A stretch of 64,000 nucleotides of DNA from Nocardia sp. NBC_01503 (GCF_036327755.1 NZ_CP109596.1:2728001-2792000), one strand, 5' to 3'; shown: positions 26,946-35,418, counted from the stretch's first letter. Notes: a model not told the origin generated them from the letters alone. Made by a program: numbers and translations.

Positions 26946-27999
26946 GGGAGAGCACCCGGCTGTCGTCGCGGCGCAGTGGGCGCGCGCCATTGGCGGGCCG
27001 GGCGGCCAGGGCGTGCAGGACCGCCCGTCCGGCGGCCGGATCGCCGACGGCTATGCGGGCGCTGCCGTCCGGATAGCGTTTGGCCACGATTCCGGCGCGC
27101 GCCAGCGCCGGGGCCACCTCGCGCCCGGGTAGATAGAGGAAGTTCGCGCTACTGCGCGGCACCCGAATACCATTGCGGCGCAGGGCGGTACGCAACATCT
27201 CCCGTTCGGTGGTGATGCGCAGGATGCGTTCGCCGAGCTCGGCCGCGGCCGCGTATGACGCGCGCACCGCGGCCACGGCGGTGGTCTGCACACCGAACGG
27301 CAGTTGCAGTCGGCGCACCCGCCGCATCAACTCCGGAGCCCCGAACGCGTAGCCGATGCGCAGTCCGGCGAGCCCGTACGCCTTCGAGAAGGTGCGCAGC
27401 ACCAGCACATTCGGATGCCGTCGCACCAGCTCCACGGCATCGAGACCGTCCGCCGCACCGAGGAATTCGATATACGCCTCATCCAGAATGACCGGCACCC
27501 TCGCCGGGATCGTGCACAGGAACGCCTTCAGTTCACTGGCCGCGACCACCGTCCCGGTCGGATTGTGCGGTCGGCATACCGCCACCAGTCCGGTGCGCTC
27601 ATCCACCGCCCGCGCCATGGCCCACAGGTCCTGGCGGCCCTGGCCGTCCAGGGGCACCGCCTGCGAGCGCAGCCCGACCATACCGCTCATGATCGGATAC
27701 CCGTCGAAAGTCGTTGTGGCGAAGACGAATCGGGTACCGGGGGCGGGCACGGTCTGCATGATCTGCATGGCCACCCCGGTCGCACCCGAGCCGACCACCA
27801 CCTGTTCGGCATCCACGCCGAGATGCTCGGCGATGAGTAGTGGCAGCTGCCGCGGCAGGAACTCCGGATACCGATTCGCCTGCAGCAGCGCGTCATCGAT
27901 GGCCCGCAGCACCGAAGGCAGTGGTGTGAACGGATTCTCGCTGAGGCTCAGATCGAAGCGCACCGTTTCGAAGCGGTACGCCTCCAACGGCGCACTCAT
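26899..27999 (-). CDS. HisC-like PLP aminotransferase
   Basis: A 366-residue class I/II aminotransferase of the histidinol-phosphate aminotransferase group. The PLP Lys is in TFSKAYGLAGLRIGY, CRPHNPTGT contains the Asn contact, and VILDEAYIEF the Asp. No other his gene is near. It is coupled by ATGA overlap to the KAS III-like gene, so it more likely serves this operon than histidine synthesis. The frame is open to 28152, but ATG 27999 is the coupled start. Its last 47 bases overlap the convergent transporter gene. Confidence 0.85.
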   Translation of the reverse strand: MSAPLEAYRFETVRFDLSLSENPFTPLPSVLRAIDDALLQANRYPEFLPRQLPLLIAEHLGVDAEQVVVGSGATGVAMQIMQTVPAPGTRFVFATTTFDGYPIMSGMVGLRSQAVPLDGQGRQDLWAMARAVDERTGLVAVCRPHNPTGTVVAASELKAFLCTIPARVPVILDEAYIEFLGAADGLDAVELVRRHPNVLVLRTFSKAYGLAGLRIGYAFGAPELMRRVRRLQLPFGVQTTAVAAVRASYAAAAELGERILRITTEREMLRTALRRNGIRVPRSSANFLYLPGREVAPALARAGIVAKRYPDGSARIAVGDPAAGRAVLHALAARPANGARPLRRDDSRVLSLTVRSEPSAVRAPHR

Positions 28000-29039
28000 C
28001 TCGCCGCTCCCCAGCGCACCGCGGCCGCGCCGGCGAAATCTCCCGCGTGTGCGAAGGCCGACATGAGCACCACCGAACCATTGCGGAGTCGGCCCGCCTG
28101 GTTCTCGGTGTCGAGGGTGACGGGAATGCCCGCGGCGAACAGGTTTCCGCACTGGTCGAAGGTGTCCGGATGCCGTTCGGCGGGCAGCTCCAGCGCGTCA
28201 TGCCAATTTCGCAGGAACAGCCGGTTCGGCTGATTGGTGACCAGGGTGTCGATGTCCTGGCTCTTCACCCCGATGCGCTTGCACACCTCATGCGCCACCT
28301 CCGGCACCAGCCGGTTCCCGCGCGCGAACACCTTGGCCACCTTCGATTCGGTGAAGCTCACACAGCCCTGGCCTTCGCCCGGTTCCCAGTATTTGCGCTC
28401 CGACCCGGTGCTGAACTCCATATCCCCGGCGAATTCGGGGTAGGTGCGGCATTCGATATCGAGAATCGGCGCGCTGCCGTCCTTGACGAGCAAGCCGACG
28501 CCGCAGCCGTCCCCGGGCACGGGCGCCTGGGCGAGTTTGCGGATCTCGGTCTGGGTGAAGACCGGACCGGCGCAGTTCTGGGTGGCGACGATCAGCGCGG
28601 TGCGCGCGTCGGTGGTCTGCATGATGGTGCGCGCCAACCACATCATGTGTACGAAGGCGGCGCAGCCGCCGTTGTGCACATCGAAGACGTAGTGCGGGTT
28701 CATATTCAGTCGCCGCGCCAGTTCACCGCCCGCGCCGAGCACCGGATTGTCCGGCAGCTGGGTGTGCGTTAGCAGGATGTCGATATTCGGAAGTAGCTGT
28801 GTCCCATGGCGATCCACGAGGGGGGCGACGGCCCGCTCGGCCATATCGACCACGGTCTCGTCCCGGCCCCGATGATGTCGGGCCTTGGGCGCGCGGAACA
28901 TGACGTTCTTGGCCATGCGCTCCGAGCGCGAGAACTGCGTGAAGTATTCGGTCCCGACCGGCTCGCCCGGCAGATAACTGGCCACATCGACCAGGCTGAC
29001 CGGGGGCGGGGAGGTGAGACGAGGGTCCGTGAAATCCAT
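27996..29039 (-). CDS. 3-Oxoacyl-ACP synthase III-like protein (atypical active site)
   Basis: A 347-residue thiolase-fold protein of the KAS III (FabH-like) group. The nucleophile is present in NGGCAAFVH, and the C-terminal Asn region reads QCGNLFAAGIP. The usual catalytic His motif (a PHQAN-like sequence) is replaced by VTNQPNRLF, so the Cys-His-Asn triad appears to lack its His. Such variants can be acyl transferases rather than condensing enzymes. It lies between the SRPBCC gene (11-base gap) and the aminotransferase (overlap). Substrates are unknown. Confidence 0.82.
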   Translation of the reverse strand: MDFTDPRLTSPPPVSLVDVASYLPGEPVGTEYFTQFSRSERMAKNVMFRAPKARHHRGRDETVVDMAERAVAPLVDRHGTQLLPNIDILLTHTQLPDNPVLGAGGELARRLNMNPHYVFDVHNGGCAAFVHMMWLARTIMQTTDARTALIVATQNCAGPVFTQTEIRKLAQAPVPGDGCGVGLLVKDGSAPILDIECRTYPEFAGDMEFSTGSERKYWEPGEGQGCVSFTESKVAKVFARGNRLVPEVAHEVCKRIGVKSQDIDTLVTNQPNRLFLRNWHDALELPAERHPDTFDQCGNLFAAGIPVTLDTENQAGRLRNGSVVLMSAFAHAGDFAGAAAVRWGAAR

Positions 29040-29050
29040 GGCGCGCCTAC

Positions 29051-29710
29051 CTATTTCATCCAGTCGGGGGTGATGGGCAAACCGTTCGAGGCGCGGTACT
29101 CGGCAATCGCCTTGAGATTGTCCAGCTCCAGCTGATGCCCCGCGGAGAACATCTCCCAGAAGTCGCCCACCCAGACCTTGCGGCCCTCGGGTGCGGTGTC
29201 CTGGTAGGGATTACGGTCGTAGAACGGGTGATGGCAGTTCGTCCACAGCACCACCGATCCGGGCTTGTCGAACACCACCTGGGCGTCGACCACCCGCATC
29301 AGATAGACCATCCACAGGTGCTCGCCCTGATCCCAGGCGCAGTGGTAGTCCACGGTCATGGCATCGGGATTGGCGACGGTGCGGGTATAGATCTTCGTAT
29401 TGGGGCCCAGCCGGTCATACGATTCCCACAGCCCCGGCTCCTCGGTCTCGGTGAAACCGCGCAGACTGTACGTCCACTCCTCCAAAGACCTGGTGTCCGC
29501 GAGGTATTCGTACAGGTCCCGGGGTGGGCAGTCGATATACCCCTGCACCGGGCAGTAGTCACCGAAGATCTGGTCGTGGGGATACACCGAGCGGAGCATC
29601 TCCAGAATGACGGGGGTGGTGGCCTCGCGGTCCGAGTTCTCGATCCGCAGGAGTCCGGGCACCACCCCCTCCGGGATGTCGCTGAGTGCTGGCAGGGCGC
29701 TGGTGGTCAC
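29051..29710 (-). CDS. SRPBCC-family (START/polyketide cyclase-like) protein
   Basis: A 219-residue protein. The stretch IDCPPRDLYEYLADTRSLEEWTYSL (about residues 54-78) is typical of the helix-grip SRPBCC fold, which binds hydrophobic ligands in a deep pocket. The frame extends to 29860, but the GTG at 29710 has GGAGG six bases upstream and follows the TPP-enzyme stop by two bases. Its role may be as a cyclase, aromatase or ligand carrier for the operon product. No catalytic residues could be assigned. Confidence 0.78.
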   Translation of the reverse strand: MTTSALPALSDIPEGVVPGLLRIENSDREATTPVILEMLRSVYPHDQIFGDYCPVQGYIDCPPRDLYEYLADTRSLEEWTYSLRGFTETEEPGLWESYDRLGPNTKIYTRTVANPDAMTVDYHCAWDQGEHLWMVYLMRVVDAQVVFDKPGSVVLWTNCHHPFYDRNPYQDTAPEGRKVWVGDFWEMFSAGHQLELDNLKAIAEYRASNGLPITPDWMK

Positions 29711-29712
29711 GA

Positions 29713-31425
29713 TTACCTCCTCGGTGCCGTCAAAAACGGCGTGAAGGGCGGGATTTCGTCGGGATCGCAGTCGATGGCGATGAACGACGGCCCGGGACTG
29801 CCGACGCAGTGCCGAAGTGATTCGGCGAGCTCGGCTCGGGTGATGGGTGCGTGTGTGCACAGATCCGGGAACATGGCTGCCAGACCGGCGCCCGGATACG
29901 CCGGTCGAAATCTGTTGAAGCTGTACCTATCCCCGTAGTACAGCTGTTCGCGAGTTATGCACATGGCATGTGCGTTGTTGTTGAAGACGATGAAGGTGAT
30001 CGGCAGGCTGTGTTCGATGGCGGTGTGAATCTCCATGCCGTGCATGAAGAACGCGCCGTCACCGGCGATGACGAAGGTGCGGCGCATGGTCCCGTCCGCG
30101 CGCTCGTGTCGCGCGAACGACGAGCCGATTCCGGCTCCGAACGCATAACCCATGCCGCCCATCCCCAGGGCGACCGTGAATCGGCCCGCGCGCGGCAGTC
30201 GCAGATGATGCACGACTGCCGCACCGGTGTTTCCGGCATCGGCGAAGACGTCCGACCCCTCGGGCAGCGCCTCGTTGATGGTCTCGACCACTTCCCGGTA
30301 GCGCAGTCCCGGACCATTCGAGGCCGGGACTCGCAATGGGGTGAGCGAGGTTTCGGATCCCACCGGTTCACTGAGCACCGGTTCGCCGCGTGAGTTGTGC
30401 AGGTGAATCGGTGTGGCAGCGGTGAATTCGCCGATCAGCTCGGCCAAGGTCAGCGCGAGATCGGTGCTGTGCGCGTGGATGGCGGTCAGGAACGGAACCT
30501 GTGCCCCGATGCTGGCCAGGGGCACTTCGGCCAGCGGACCCTCCAACCCGGCCCGCGCGGTGACCGGCATGCGGGTGCCGACCAGCAGGCACAGCGTGGC
30601 CCGGTGCAGGGCATCGGTGAGTTCGGGATGACCCATACTGCCCGCGATACCGCGGTAGCCGGGATCGTCGTGGTGGTAGACGTCCTTGGCATCGGGTGCG
30701 ACCCCCACGGAGGCATCCAGCACCGTGGCCAACTGTGCCAGTTCGCCACGGGCGGCGTCGCGAGCGACCTGGTCTCCGGCGATGATCACCACCTTGCCCA
30801 GGGCGCGCGCGGCACGCAGGGTGTGCAGGACCCGGCGCAGGCTCTCGGTATCGCGGCGGTACAGCGGCGCGGGCGGGGTGAAGTTCGGCGCGATCAGCTC
30901 GGCCTGCTGAATATCCTTGGGCAGCAACAACACCGCCGGTCCGCCGTGCCGCAGGGCCTGGAAGGCTCGGGTGAGGTGAACGGGCAGGTCGGCGGGGGCA
31001 TCGACACGCGCACAGTAGTGCGAGATCGGCCGGAACAGCCGAACGGCGTCGAAGGATCCGGCCTGCCCGCTCGTGTCCTGAAAAGCGCCCTTGCCCTCCA
31101 GGACGGTCGGTGGCTGTCCGACCAGCGCGAGCACCGGGACGCGCGAAGCGAAGGATTCGGCGAGCCCCGCCACCAGATTCACGGCCCCGCCGCCGGAGGT
31201 CGCGCACACCACCCCGAAGCCAGAGGTGGATCGCGCGTACCCATCCGCCATGGTGGCCGCGGAGAACTCGTGTTTGGCGACCACCGCCGTGATCGCATGC
31301 CGATGGTCGAAGGCCGCGTCGTAGAGATCCTCGATATTCGCGCCGTCCACTCCGAAGATGTGCCGCACGCCCACCTCGGAGACCGCTCTGACCAGGTGAT
31401 CCACGACCCGTGTTCCGTTGTGCAT
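29713..31425 (-). CDS. Thiamine diphosphate-dependent enzyme (acetolactate synthase-like)
   Basis: A 570-residue ThDP enzyme with three domains. The N-terminal Pyr domain has FGVDGANIEDLYDAA and the conserved catalytic Glu in VAKHEFSAA. The central domain has GPAVLLLPKDIQ. The C-terminal PP domain has the metal-binding GDGAFFMHG and NNNAH motif. The family decarboxylates 2-oxo acids and forms acyloins or acetolactate. The start at ATG 31425 is supported by GAAGGGAG eight bases upstream. No regulatory subunit is adjacent, which argues against branched-chain amino acid synthesis. It is first gene of the four-gene operon. Confidence 0.88.
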   Translation of the reverse strand: MHNGTRVVDHLVRAVSEVGVRHIFGVDGANIEDLYDAAFDHRHAITAVVAKHEFSAATMADGYARSTSGFGVVCATSGGGAVNLVAGLAESFASRVPVLALVGQPPTVLEGKGAFQDTSGQAGSFDAVRLFRPISHYCARVDAPADLPVHLTRAFQALRHGGPAVLLLPKDIQQAELIAPNFTPPAPLYRRDTESLRRVLHTLRAARALGKVVIIAGDQVARDAARGELAQLATVLDASVGVAPDAKDVYHHDDPGYRGIAGSMGHPELTDALHRATLCLLVGTRMPVTARAGLEGPLAEVPLASIGAQVPFLTAIHAHSTDLALTLAELIGEFTAATPIHLHNSRGEPVLSEPVGSETSLTPLRVPASNGPGLRYREVVETINEALPEGSDVFADAGNTGAAVVHHLRLPRAGRFTVALGMGGMGYAFGAGIGSSFARHERADGTMRRTFVIAGDGAFFMHGMEIHTAIEHSLPITFIVFNNNAHAMCITREQLYYGDRYSFNRFRPAYPGAGLAAMFPDLCTHAPITRAELAESLRHCVGSPGPSFIAIDCDPDEIPPFTPFLTAPRR

Positions 31426-31554
31426 GAGGCGGCTCCCTTCGGTGCCTGACACCGGAGTCCCGAGTCTGTTACCCGAGATACGTATGTGGGTTGTAGCCGG
31501 TTCAATCCGGTTGCCCGTTTCGCCGCTCCTGAACCTCGCTCGCGAGATTCGGGA

Positions 31555-31586
31555 CCCTCTTCGAGGGGGTTCGGGGGCGAAGCCCC
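31555..31586. repeat. Two adjacent small hairpins upstream of EXLDI gene
   Basis: CCCTC-TTC-GAGGG (31555-31567) and GGGGC-GAA-GCCCC (31574-31586) lie side by side in the gap between the TPP operon and the EXLDI gene. They may form a structured leader or be a dispersed intergenic repeat; no second copy was noticed in this window. Confidence 0.45.
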
Positions 31587-31627
31587 TGAGAGTTCAGAGA
31601 GTTTCACCCGCCCTCTTGCCATGTATG

Positions 31628-31643
31628 TATACGTCTACGTATA
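31628..31643. promoter_or_regulatory. Perfect palindrome TATACGT-CT-ACGTATA, candidate EXLDI operator
   Basis: A 7-bp perfect inverted repeat with a two-base centre, ending nine bases before the EXLDI start codon. Its AT content contrasts with the surroundings, so it probably overlaps the promoter or leader. Autorepression by the EXLDI protein is the simplest reading. Confidence 0.55.
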
Positions 31644-31651
31644 GTTGGCTC

Positions 31652-32167
31652 ATGCCGAACAAGACGATCTACGTATCCGATGAGGACCTCAAGCTGTTTC
31701 AGCGAGCGCAAGAGCTGGTGGGGGGAAATCTGTCGGGCGCGATCGTGACGGCGCTGCGCCGCTTCATCGAGCTCGAGGAGGGGCGCATCGAGGGCTACGA
31801 AGAGGTGGTCCTCAAAGTGGGTAAGGAAGGCACTCGGCAGATTCGTTTCTCCGGCGCCCTGCTGAGCCACTGGCACCAGGTCGGCGACCATCGTGTCGAA
31901 GACATTCGGGTGTACCGCACTCGCAAGGGCGCGTTCGCGGTGCACAGCCACTTCTCCAACTGGAGTGAATTCCCGGCCGATACCAATCCGCTCAAGGACT
32001 GGAAGCAGTGGCGACGCTTCCTCGGCTTGGGCGAACAGGATTGGGGCGATTACGACTTCGAGGTCTTCGAGAAGATCGAGGATATGCAGGGCAAGATCCC
32101 GGATCGGCTGTACGCCCGTGTGCTCGACGCCGCCGATCACTCGAGTATCGAAGAGCTCGACATCTGA
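31652..32167 (+). CDS. EXLDI-family protein, putative DNA-binding regulator
   Basis: A 171-residue protein ending in EELDI, the C-terminal signature that names the EXLDI family. The N-terminal 45 residues (KTIYVSDEDLKLFQRAQ, then SGAIVTALRRFIE) look like a ribbon-helix-helix DNA-binding segment. The C-terminal part has the VLKVGKEG and IRFSGALLSHW stretches. EXLDI genes are often found upstream of DrrA-type ABC exporters, as here. The ATG at 31652 is chosen because the upstream frame lacks family sequence. It likely controls itself and the exporter genes through the two nearby palindromes. Confidence 0.82.
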   Translation: MPNKTIYVSDEDLKLFQRAQELVGGNLSGAIVTALRRFIELEEGRIEGYEEVVLKVGKEGTRQIRFSGALLSHWHQVGDHRVEDIRVYRTRKGAFAVHSHFSNWSEFPADTNPLKDWKQWRRFLGLGEQDWGDYDFEVFEKIEDMQGKIPDRLYARVLDAADHSSIEELDI

Positions 32168-32251
32168 CCGATAACTGATCCACAAGCACTGTGGCACAAC
32201 TGAATAACCCGCTTTGTCCGCAAGCCTCGGCGGACACGGCCCAGCTTACGC

Positions 32252-32265
32252 ATGCATTCATGCAT
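32252..32265. promoter_or_regulatory. Repeat ATGCAT-TC-ATGCAT upstream of ABC exporter
   Basis: Two copies of the self-complementary hexamer ATGCAT separated by two bases, 23 bases before the DrrA-type start codon. It is a candidate second operator for the EXLDI protein or the exporter promoter region. It differs in sequence from the site at 31628. Confidence 0.4.
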
Positions 32266-32288
32266 ATCTATTGATGAGAGGGACGCCC

Positions 32289-33248
32289 ATGAATCCCAAC
32301 TACGGCCCAGCCGCGATACAGGTCGCGGGCCTGTGCAAATCCTTCGGAGAGCACATCGTGCTCGACCGCATCGACTTCACCGTTCCGCAGGGCAGCATCT
32401 TCTCGCTGCTCGGGCCGAACGGCGCGGGCAAGACCACCACCGTGCAGATCCTCTCCACGCTGATCAAGTCGGACGGCGGCGAAATCACCGTCGGCGGTTA
32501 CGATCTCGCCACCCAGCCCGAGAAGGTGCGCTCGAGCATCGGGGTGACCGGACAGTTCTCCGCCGTGGACGAACTGCTCACCGGCCGCGAGAACCTCATG
32601 CTCATGGGTGACCTGCATCGGCTGCCGCGCGGTGAAAGCCGTCGCCTCGCAGCGGATCTGCTGGAGAAGTTCGATCTGGTCGATGCCGCGGACAAGGTCG
32701 CCTCCAGCTACTCCGGCGGTATGACCCGCCGCCTGGATCTGGCCATGACACTGGTCGGGGATCCGCGCATCATCTTCCTGGACGAGCCCACCGTCGGCCT
32801 GGATCCGCGCAGTCGCCGCGCCATGTGGGACATCATCCGCGAACTGGTCGCGGGCGGGGTCACCATCTTCCTCACCACCCAGTACCTGGACGAGGCCGAT
32901 CAACTGGCCGACCGCATCGCGGTGCTGTACCGGGGTCGCCTGGTCGCCGAGGGCACCGCCGATCAGCTCAAGCGGCTGGTCCCGGGCGGATATGTGAAAC
33001 TCGATTTCAGCGATCGCGCCGAACTCGACTTGGCCGCAAAGGCTTTCGGCGATGCCGCACAGGTCAATGGTGATCTCACCCTCGCCATTCCGAGTGACGG
33101 CGGCGTGCGCTCCATGCGCGAGGTACTCGACCGCCTCGATGCCGCCCGCATCGAACCCGCCGGCCTGTCCGTGCACACCCCCGACCTGGATGACGTCTTC
33201 CTCGCCCTGACCGGCGGCCACTCGACCGATAAGGAGAACGCGAAATGA
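32289..33248 (+). CDS. Daunorubicin-resistance-type ABC transporter ATP-binding protein
   Basis: A 319-residue DrrA-type ABC ATPase. It has Walker A GPNGAGKTT, an IGVTGQFSAVDELLTGRENL stretch, signature YSGGMTRRLDLAMTL, Walker B IIFLDEPTVGLDPRS and the DrrA C-terminal domain (about residues 230-319). The ATG at 32289 has GAGAGGG six bases upstream. It overlaps the permease gene by ATGA. Such pairs export drugs or lipids; the substrate is unknown. Confidence 0.92.
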   Translation: MNPNYGPAAIQVAGLCKSFGEHIVLDRIDFTVPQGSIFSLLGPNGAGKTTTVQILSTLIKSDGGEITVGGYDLATQPEKVRSSIGVTGQFSAVDELLTGRENLMLMGDLHRLPRGESRRLAADLLEKFDLVDAADKVASSYSGGMTRRLDLAMTLVGDPRIIFLDEPTVGLDPRSRRAMWDIIRELVAGGVTIFLTTQYLDEADQLADRIAVLYRGRLVAEGTADQLKRLVPGGYVKLDFSDRAELDLAAKAFGDAAQVNGDLTLAIPSDGGVRSMREVLDRLDAARIEPAGLSVHTPDLDDVFLALTGGHSTDKENAK

Positions 33249-34072
33249 GCACAGCAGAGCGTAGCGATTCGATGAGGGGCGGCGGTCGGGTGACGGGTGG
33301 GCGTTCCCTGGCAATGACTTTCACCGATTCCAAGACCATGTTGCGCCGGAATCTGTTGCACGCCAAGCGGTATCCGGCCATGACCATCAGCATGCTGGTG
33401 ATGCCCATCGTCATGCTGCTGATGTTCAACTACATCTTCGGCGGTGCGCTGAAGAACTCCACCGGCGGCGAGAAGTACATCCAATACCTGACCCCCGGCA
33501 TGATGCTGATCATTCCGGCCTACATGGTCGCGGGCATCGCGGTGGGCATCTCCACCGATATGACCAAGGGAATTGTGAATCGCTTTCGCACCATGCATAT
33601 TTCGCAGCCCTCGATCCTGACCGGATCGGTGCTGGGCAGTGTGATCCAGGGCCTGCTTGGCACCGTCGTCATGACCCTGGTTGCCGTCGCGATCGGCTTC
33701 CGCTCGGATGCGAACGCACTGGAGTGGGTGGCCGCCTTCGGGCTCATCGGCCTGACCCTCTTCGCACTGAACTGGCTCGGCGCGGGCTTCGGCGTCATCG
33801 CGCAGAATCCGGAGAGCGCCAGCAACCTGCCCACCCCGATTCTGCTGCTGCCCTTCTTCGGCAGCGGCCTGGTGCCGACCGACACCATGCCCGCCGGTGT
33901 GAAGCAGTTCGCCGAATACCAGCCCTTCACCCCCATCACCGAAACCCTGCGCGGCCTGTTGCAGGGCACCGAGATCGGGCACAACGGCATCCTCGCAGTC
34001 GGCTGGTGCCTGCTGCTGGGTGTTATCGGATATGTCTGGTCCACCTCGGCCTTCAAGCGGAAGACCAGCTGA
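33245..34072 (+). CDS. ABC-2 type transporter permease (DrrB-like)
   Basis: A 275-residue ABC-2 permease with about six transmembrane segments (the first near residue 55-75, the last near 250-265). NPESASNLPTPILLLPFFGSGLVP and FAEYQPFTPITETLRGLL are the conserved DrrB-type motifs. It is translationally coupled to the ATPase gene. It should form the membrane half of the exporter controlled by the EXLDI protein. Confidence 0.9.
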   Translation: MSTAERSDSMRGGGRVTGGRSLAMTFTDSKTMLRRNLLHAKRYPAMTISMLVMPIVMLLMFNYIFGGALKNSTGGEKYIQYLTPGMMLIIPAYMVAGIAVGISTDMTKGIVNRFRTMHISQPSILTGSVLGSVIQGLLGTVVMTLVAVAIGFRSDANALEWVAAFGLIGLTLFALNWLGAGFGVIAQNPESASNLPTPILLLPFFGSGLVPTDTMPAGVKQFAEYQPFTPITETLRGLLQGTEIGHNGILAVGWCLLLGVIGYVWSTSAFKRKTS

Positions 34073-34153
34073 AATCGACACTGCGCGAAGCGAAGACGGC
34101 GTACCCCACCGGGGTGCGCCGTCCTCGTGCGTTCAGAGTCGTGCCGGGTGCGT

Positions 34154-34867
34154 TCAGAGTCCGGCGGCCAGCAGCACCTTGCCCGACGAATTGCGGATCT
34201 GGACGTTCTTCACCTGACCGGGTGCGGCCGAGGTGGTGCCGTCCGGAGTGAAGACCTGGCCCGGTTTCGCCGTCCACTCCGCGAGTTTGGACTGCGTCCC
34301 GTCCTCGCGCACCACCCACAGCGACAGCTGCCAGGCGTAGATCTCATTCGACTGGGGGTAGTCGCACCACATGTCCACCCGGGTTTGGCCATTCACCGTG
34401 AGCAGTTTGAAGGTCGCGACGATTGGTGTGTCCACCTGTGCCTGCAGTGGCCCCTCGGCCACCACCTGCTGCATCGACGGGTTGCCGCGATCGACGACGG
34501 TGGCCGTCACCGGAACGGCGATCAATGCCGCCGCGGCGGCCGCCGCCACCGCACCCCCGACGGACAGAAACCGTTGCCGCCTTTTCCTTTTCGCGGCGTG
34601 TTCGGCCAGGGTCGGCAGCATACGGTCCGGCGGCGGCGGAATCTCGGTCGACGGATCCTGCTGTGCCGCAATGGAAAGCGCGGTTTCGGTATCGACCAGC
34701 GCGAGCAGTCCGGGCAGTCCGGCCAGCTTCGAGGTGGCGGCGCGACAGTGTTCGCAGCCCGCCAGGTGCTCTTCGTATTCGCGGCGCTCGTCCCGGGCCA
34801 GAGCGCCGAGCACATACGCGCCGTCCCACGTGGTGTAGCCGTCGCAGAGGTCGTGGCCCTCCGTCAT
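34154..34867 (-). CDS. rslA: Anti-sigma factor (RslA/RskA-like, zinc-binding)
   Basis: A 237-residue membrane anti-sigma factor. The N-terminal zinc anti-sigma domain has HLAGCEHC (His-x3-Cys-x2-Cys, about residues 40-47), expected to hold zinc and sequester the sigma factor. One transmembrane helix (about 98-118) and an extracytoplasmic RskA-like domain (VDTPIVATFKLLTVNGQTRV) follow. It overlaps the sigma gene by ATGA. The symbol rests on similarity to the M. tuberculosis SigL/RslA pair recalled from memory. The Cys motif suggests redox sensing, as shown for RslA. Confidence 0.85.
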   Translation of the reverse strand: MTEGHDLCDGYTTWDGAYVLGALARDERREYEEHLAGCEHCRAATSKLAGLPGLLALVDTETALSIAAQQDPSTEIPPPPDRMLPTLAEHAAKRKRRQRFLSVGGAVAAAAAAALIAVPVTATVVDRGNPSMQQVVAEGPLQAQVDTPIVATFKLLTVNGQTRVDMWCDYPQSNEIYAWQLSLWVVREDGTQSKLAEWTAKPGQVFTPDGTTSAAPGQVKNVQIRNSSGKVLLAAGL

Positions 34868-35370
34868 CTCGTCACCCCCATCTCCTGCAGCACCAAACGC
34901 AACGCCCGCATGCCGTAGTGCATACGGGATTTCACCGTCCCCTCCGGAATCTCCAGCTCCCCCGCTATCTGCGCGGTGGACAGGCCCCGGTAGTAGGCGC
35001 GGACGATGACATCACGGTGATCGATGCTCAACCGCGCCAGGGCATCCGCGACCAGCCACCCGTCCAGGGCGCGGTCCGACTGATCCGGCGTCGGCACCTC
35101 CGGCGGATGGTCCGTACGGAACTCCCGCCGACTGCGCGCGCTGCGATGCTCGTCCACCGCCAGGTTACGGGCCACCGTGAACAGCCAGGCCCGCGCCGAG
35201 GTGGTGGACTGATCCAGCACATTCGGTCGCTGCCAGGCCCGCAGCAGCGTCTCCTGAACGATGTCCTCGGCTCGGCCCGGATCACCCACCAGGCCGAACG
35301 TGTACCGCCACAGCGCTGCCGCGTGCTCCTCGTAGAGAACGCGGAGCAATGCGGCCTGGTCGTCGGGCAT
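34864..35370 (-). CDS. sigL: ECF RNA polymerase sigma factor, SigL-like
   Basis: A 168-residue extracytoplasmic-function sigma factor. Region 2 includes DIVQETLLRAWQ and RAWLFTVARNLAVDEHRSAR. Region 4 has the helix-turn-helix STAQIAGELEIPEGTVKSRMHYGMRAL. The C-terminus RLVLQEMGVTR closely resembles SigL of M. tuberculosis, from memory. The first gene of a sigma/anti-sigma pair, with a GGAGG ribosome binding site. A promoter matching the SigL-type consensus lies just upstream, implying autoregulation. Confidence 0.9.
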   Translation of the reverse strand: MPDDQAALLRVLYEEHAAALWRYTFGLVGDPGRAEDIVQETLLRAWQRPNVLDQSTTSARAWLFTVARNLAVDEHRSARSRREFRTDHPPEVPTPDQSDRALDGWLVADALARLSIDHRDVIVRAYYRGLSTAQIAGELEIPEGTVKSRMHYGMRALRLVLQEMGVTR

Positions 35371-35387
35371 CGGTCACCTCCGCACCC

Positions 35388-35416
35388 TTCACGACACAGA
35401 CCGTGCCGACGGTTCA
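35388..35416 (-). promoter_or_regulatory. Autoregulatory ECF promoter TGAACC-N17-CGTGAA
   Basis: On the minus strand TGAACC (35416-35411) is separated by 17 bases from CGTGAA (35393-35388). This fits the TGAACC/CGT promoter recognised by SigL in mycobacteria. It lies between the yqgE stop and the sigma gene, leaving a leader of roughly 10 bases that contains the GGAGG. Confidence 0.7.
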
Positions 35417-35418
35417 GA

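Noticed and set aside
26899..27999. Histidine biosynthesis assignment (hisC) for the aminotransferase
   Set aside because: No other his gene is nearby, and the gene is translationally coupled to a KAS III-like gene, so a pathway-specific role is more likely.
29713..31425. Acetolactate synthase ilvB assignment
   Set aside because: No regulatory subunit or ilvC is adjacent and the operon context is unrelated to branched-chain amino acid synthesis.
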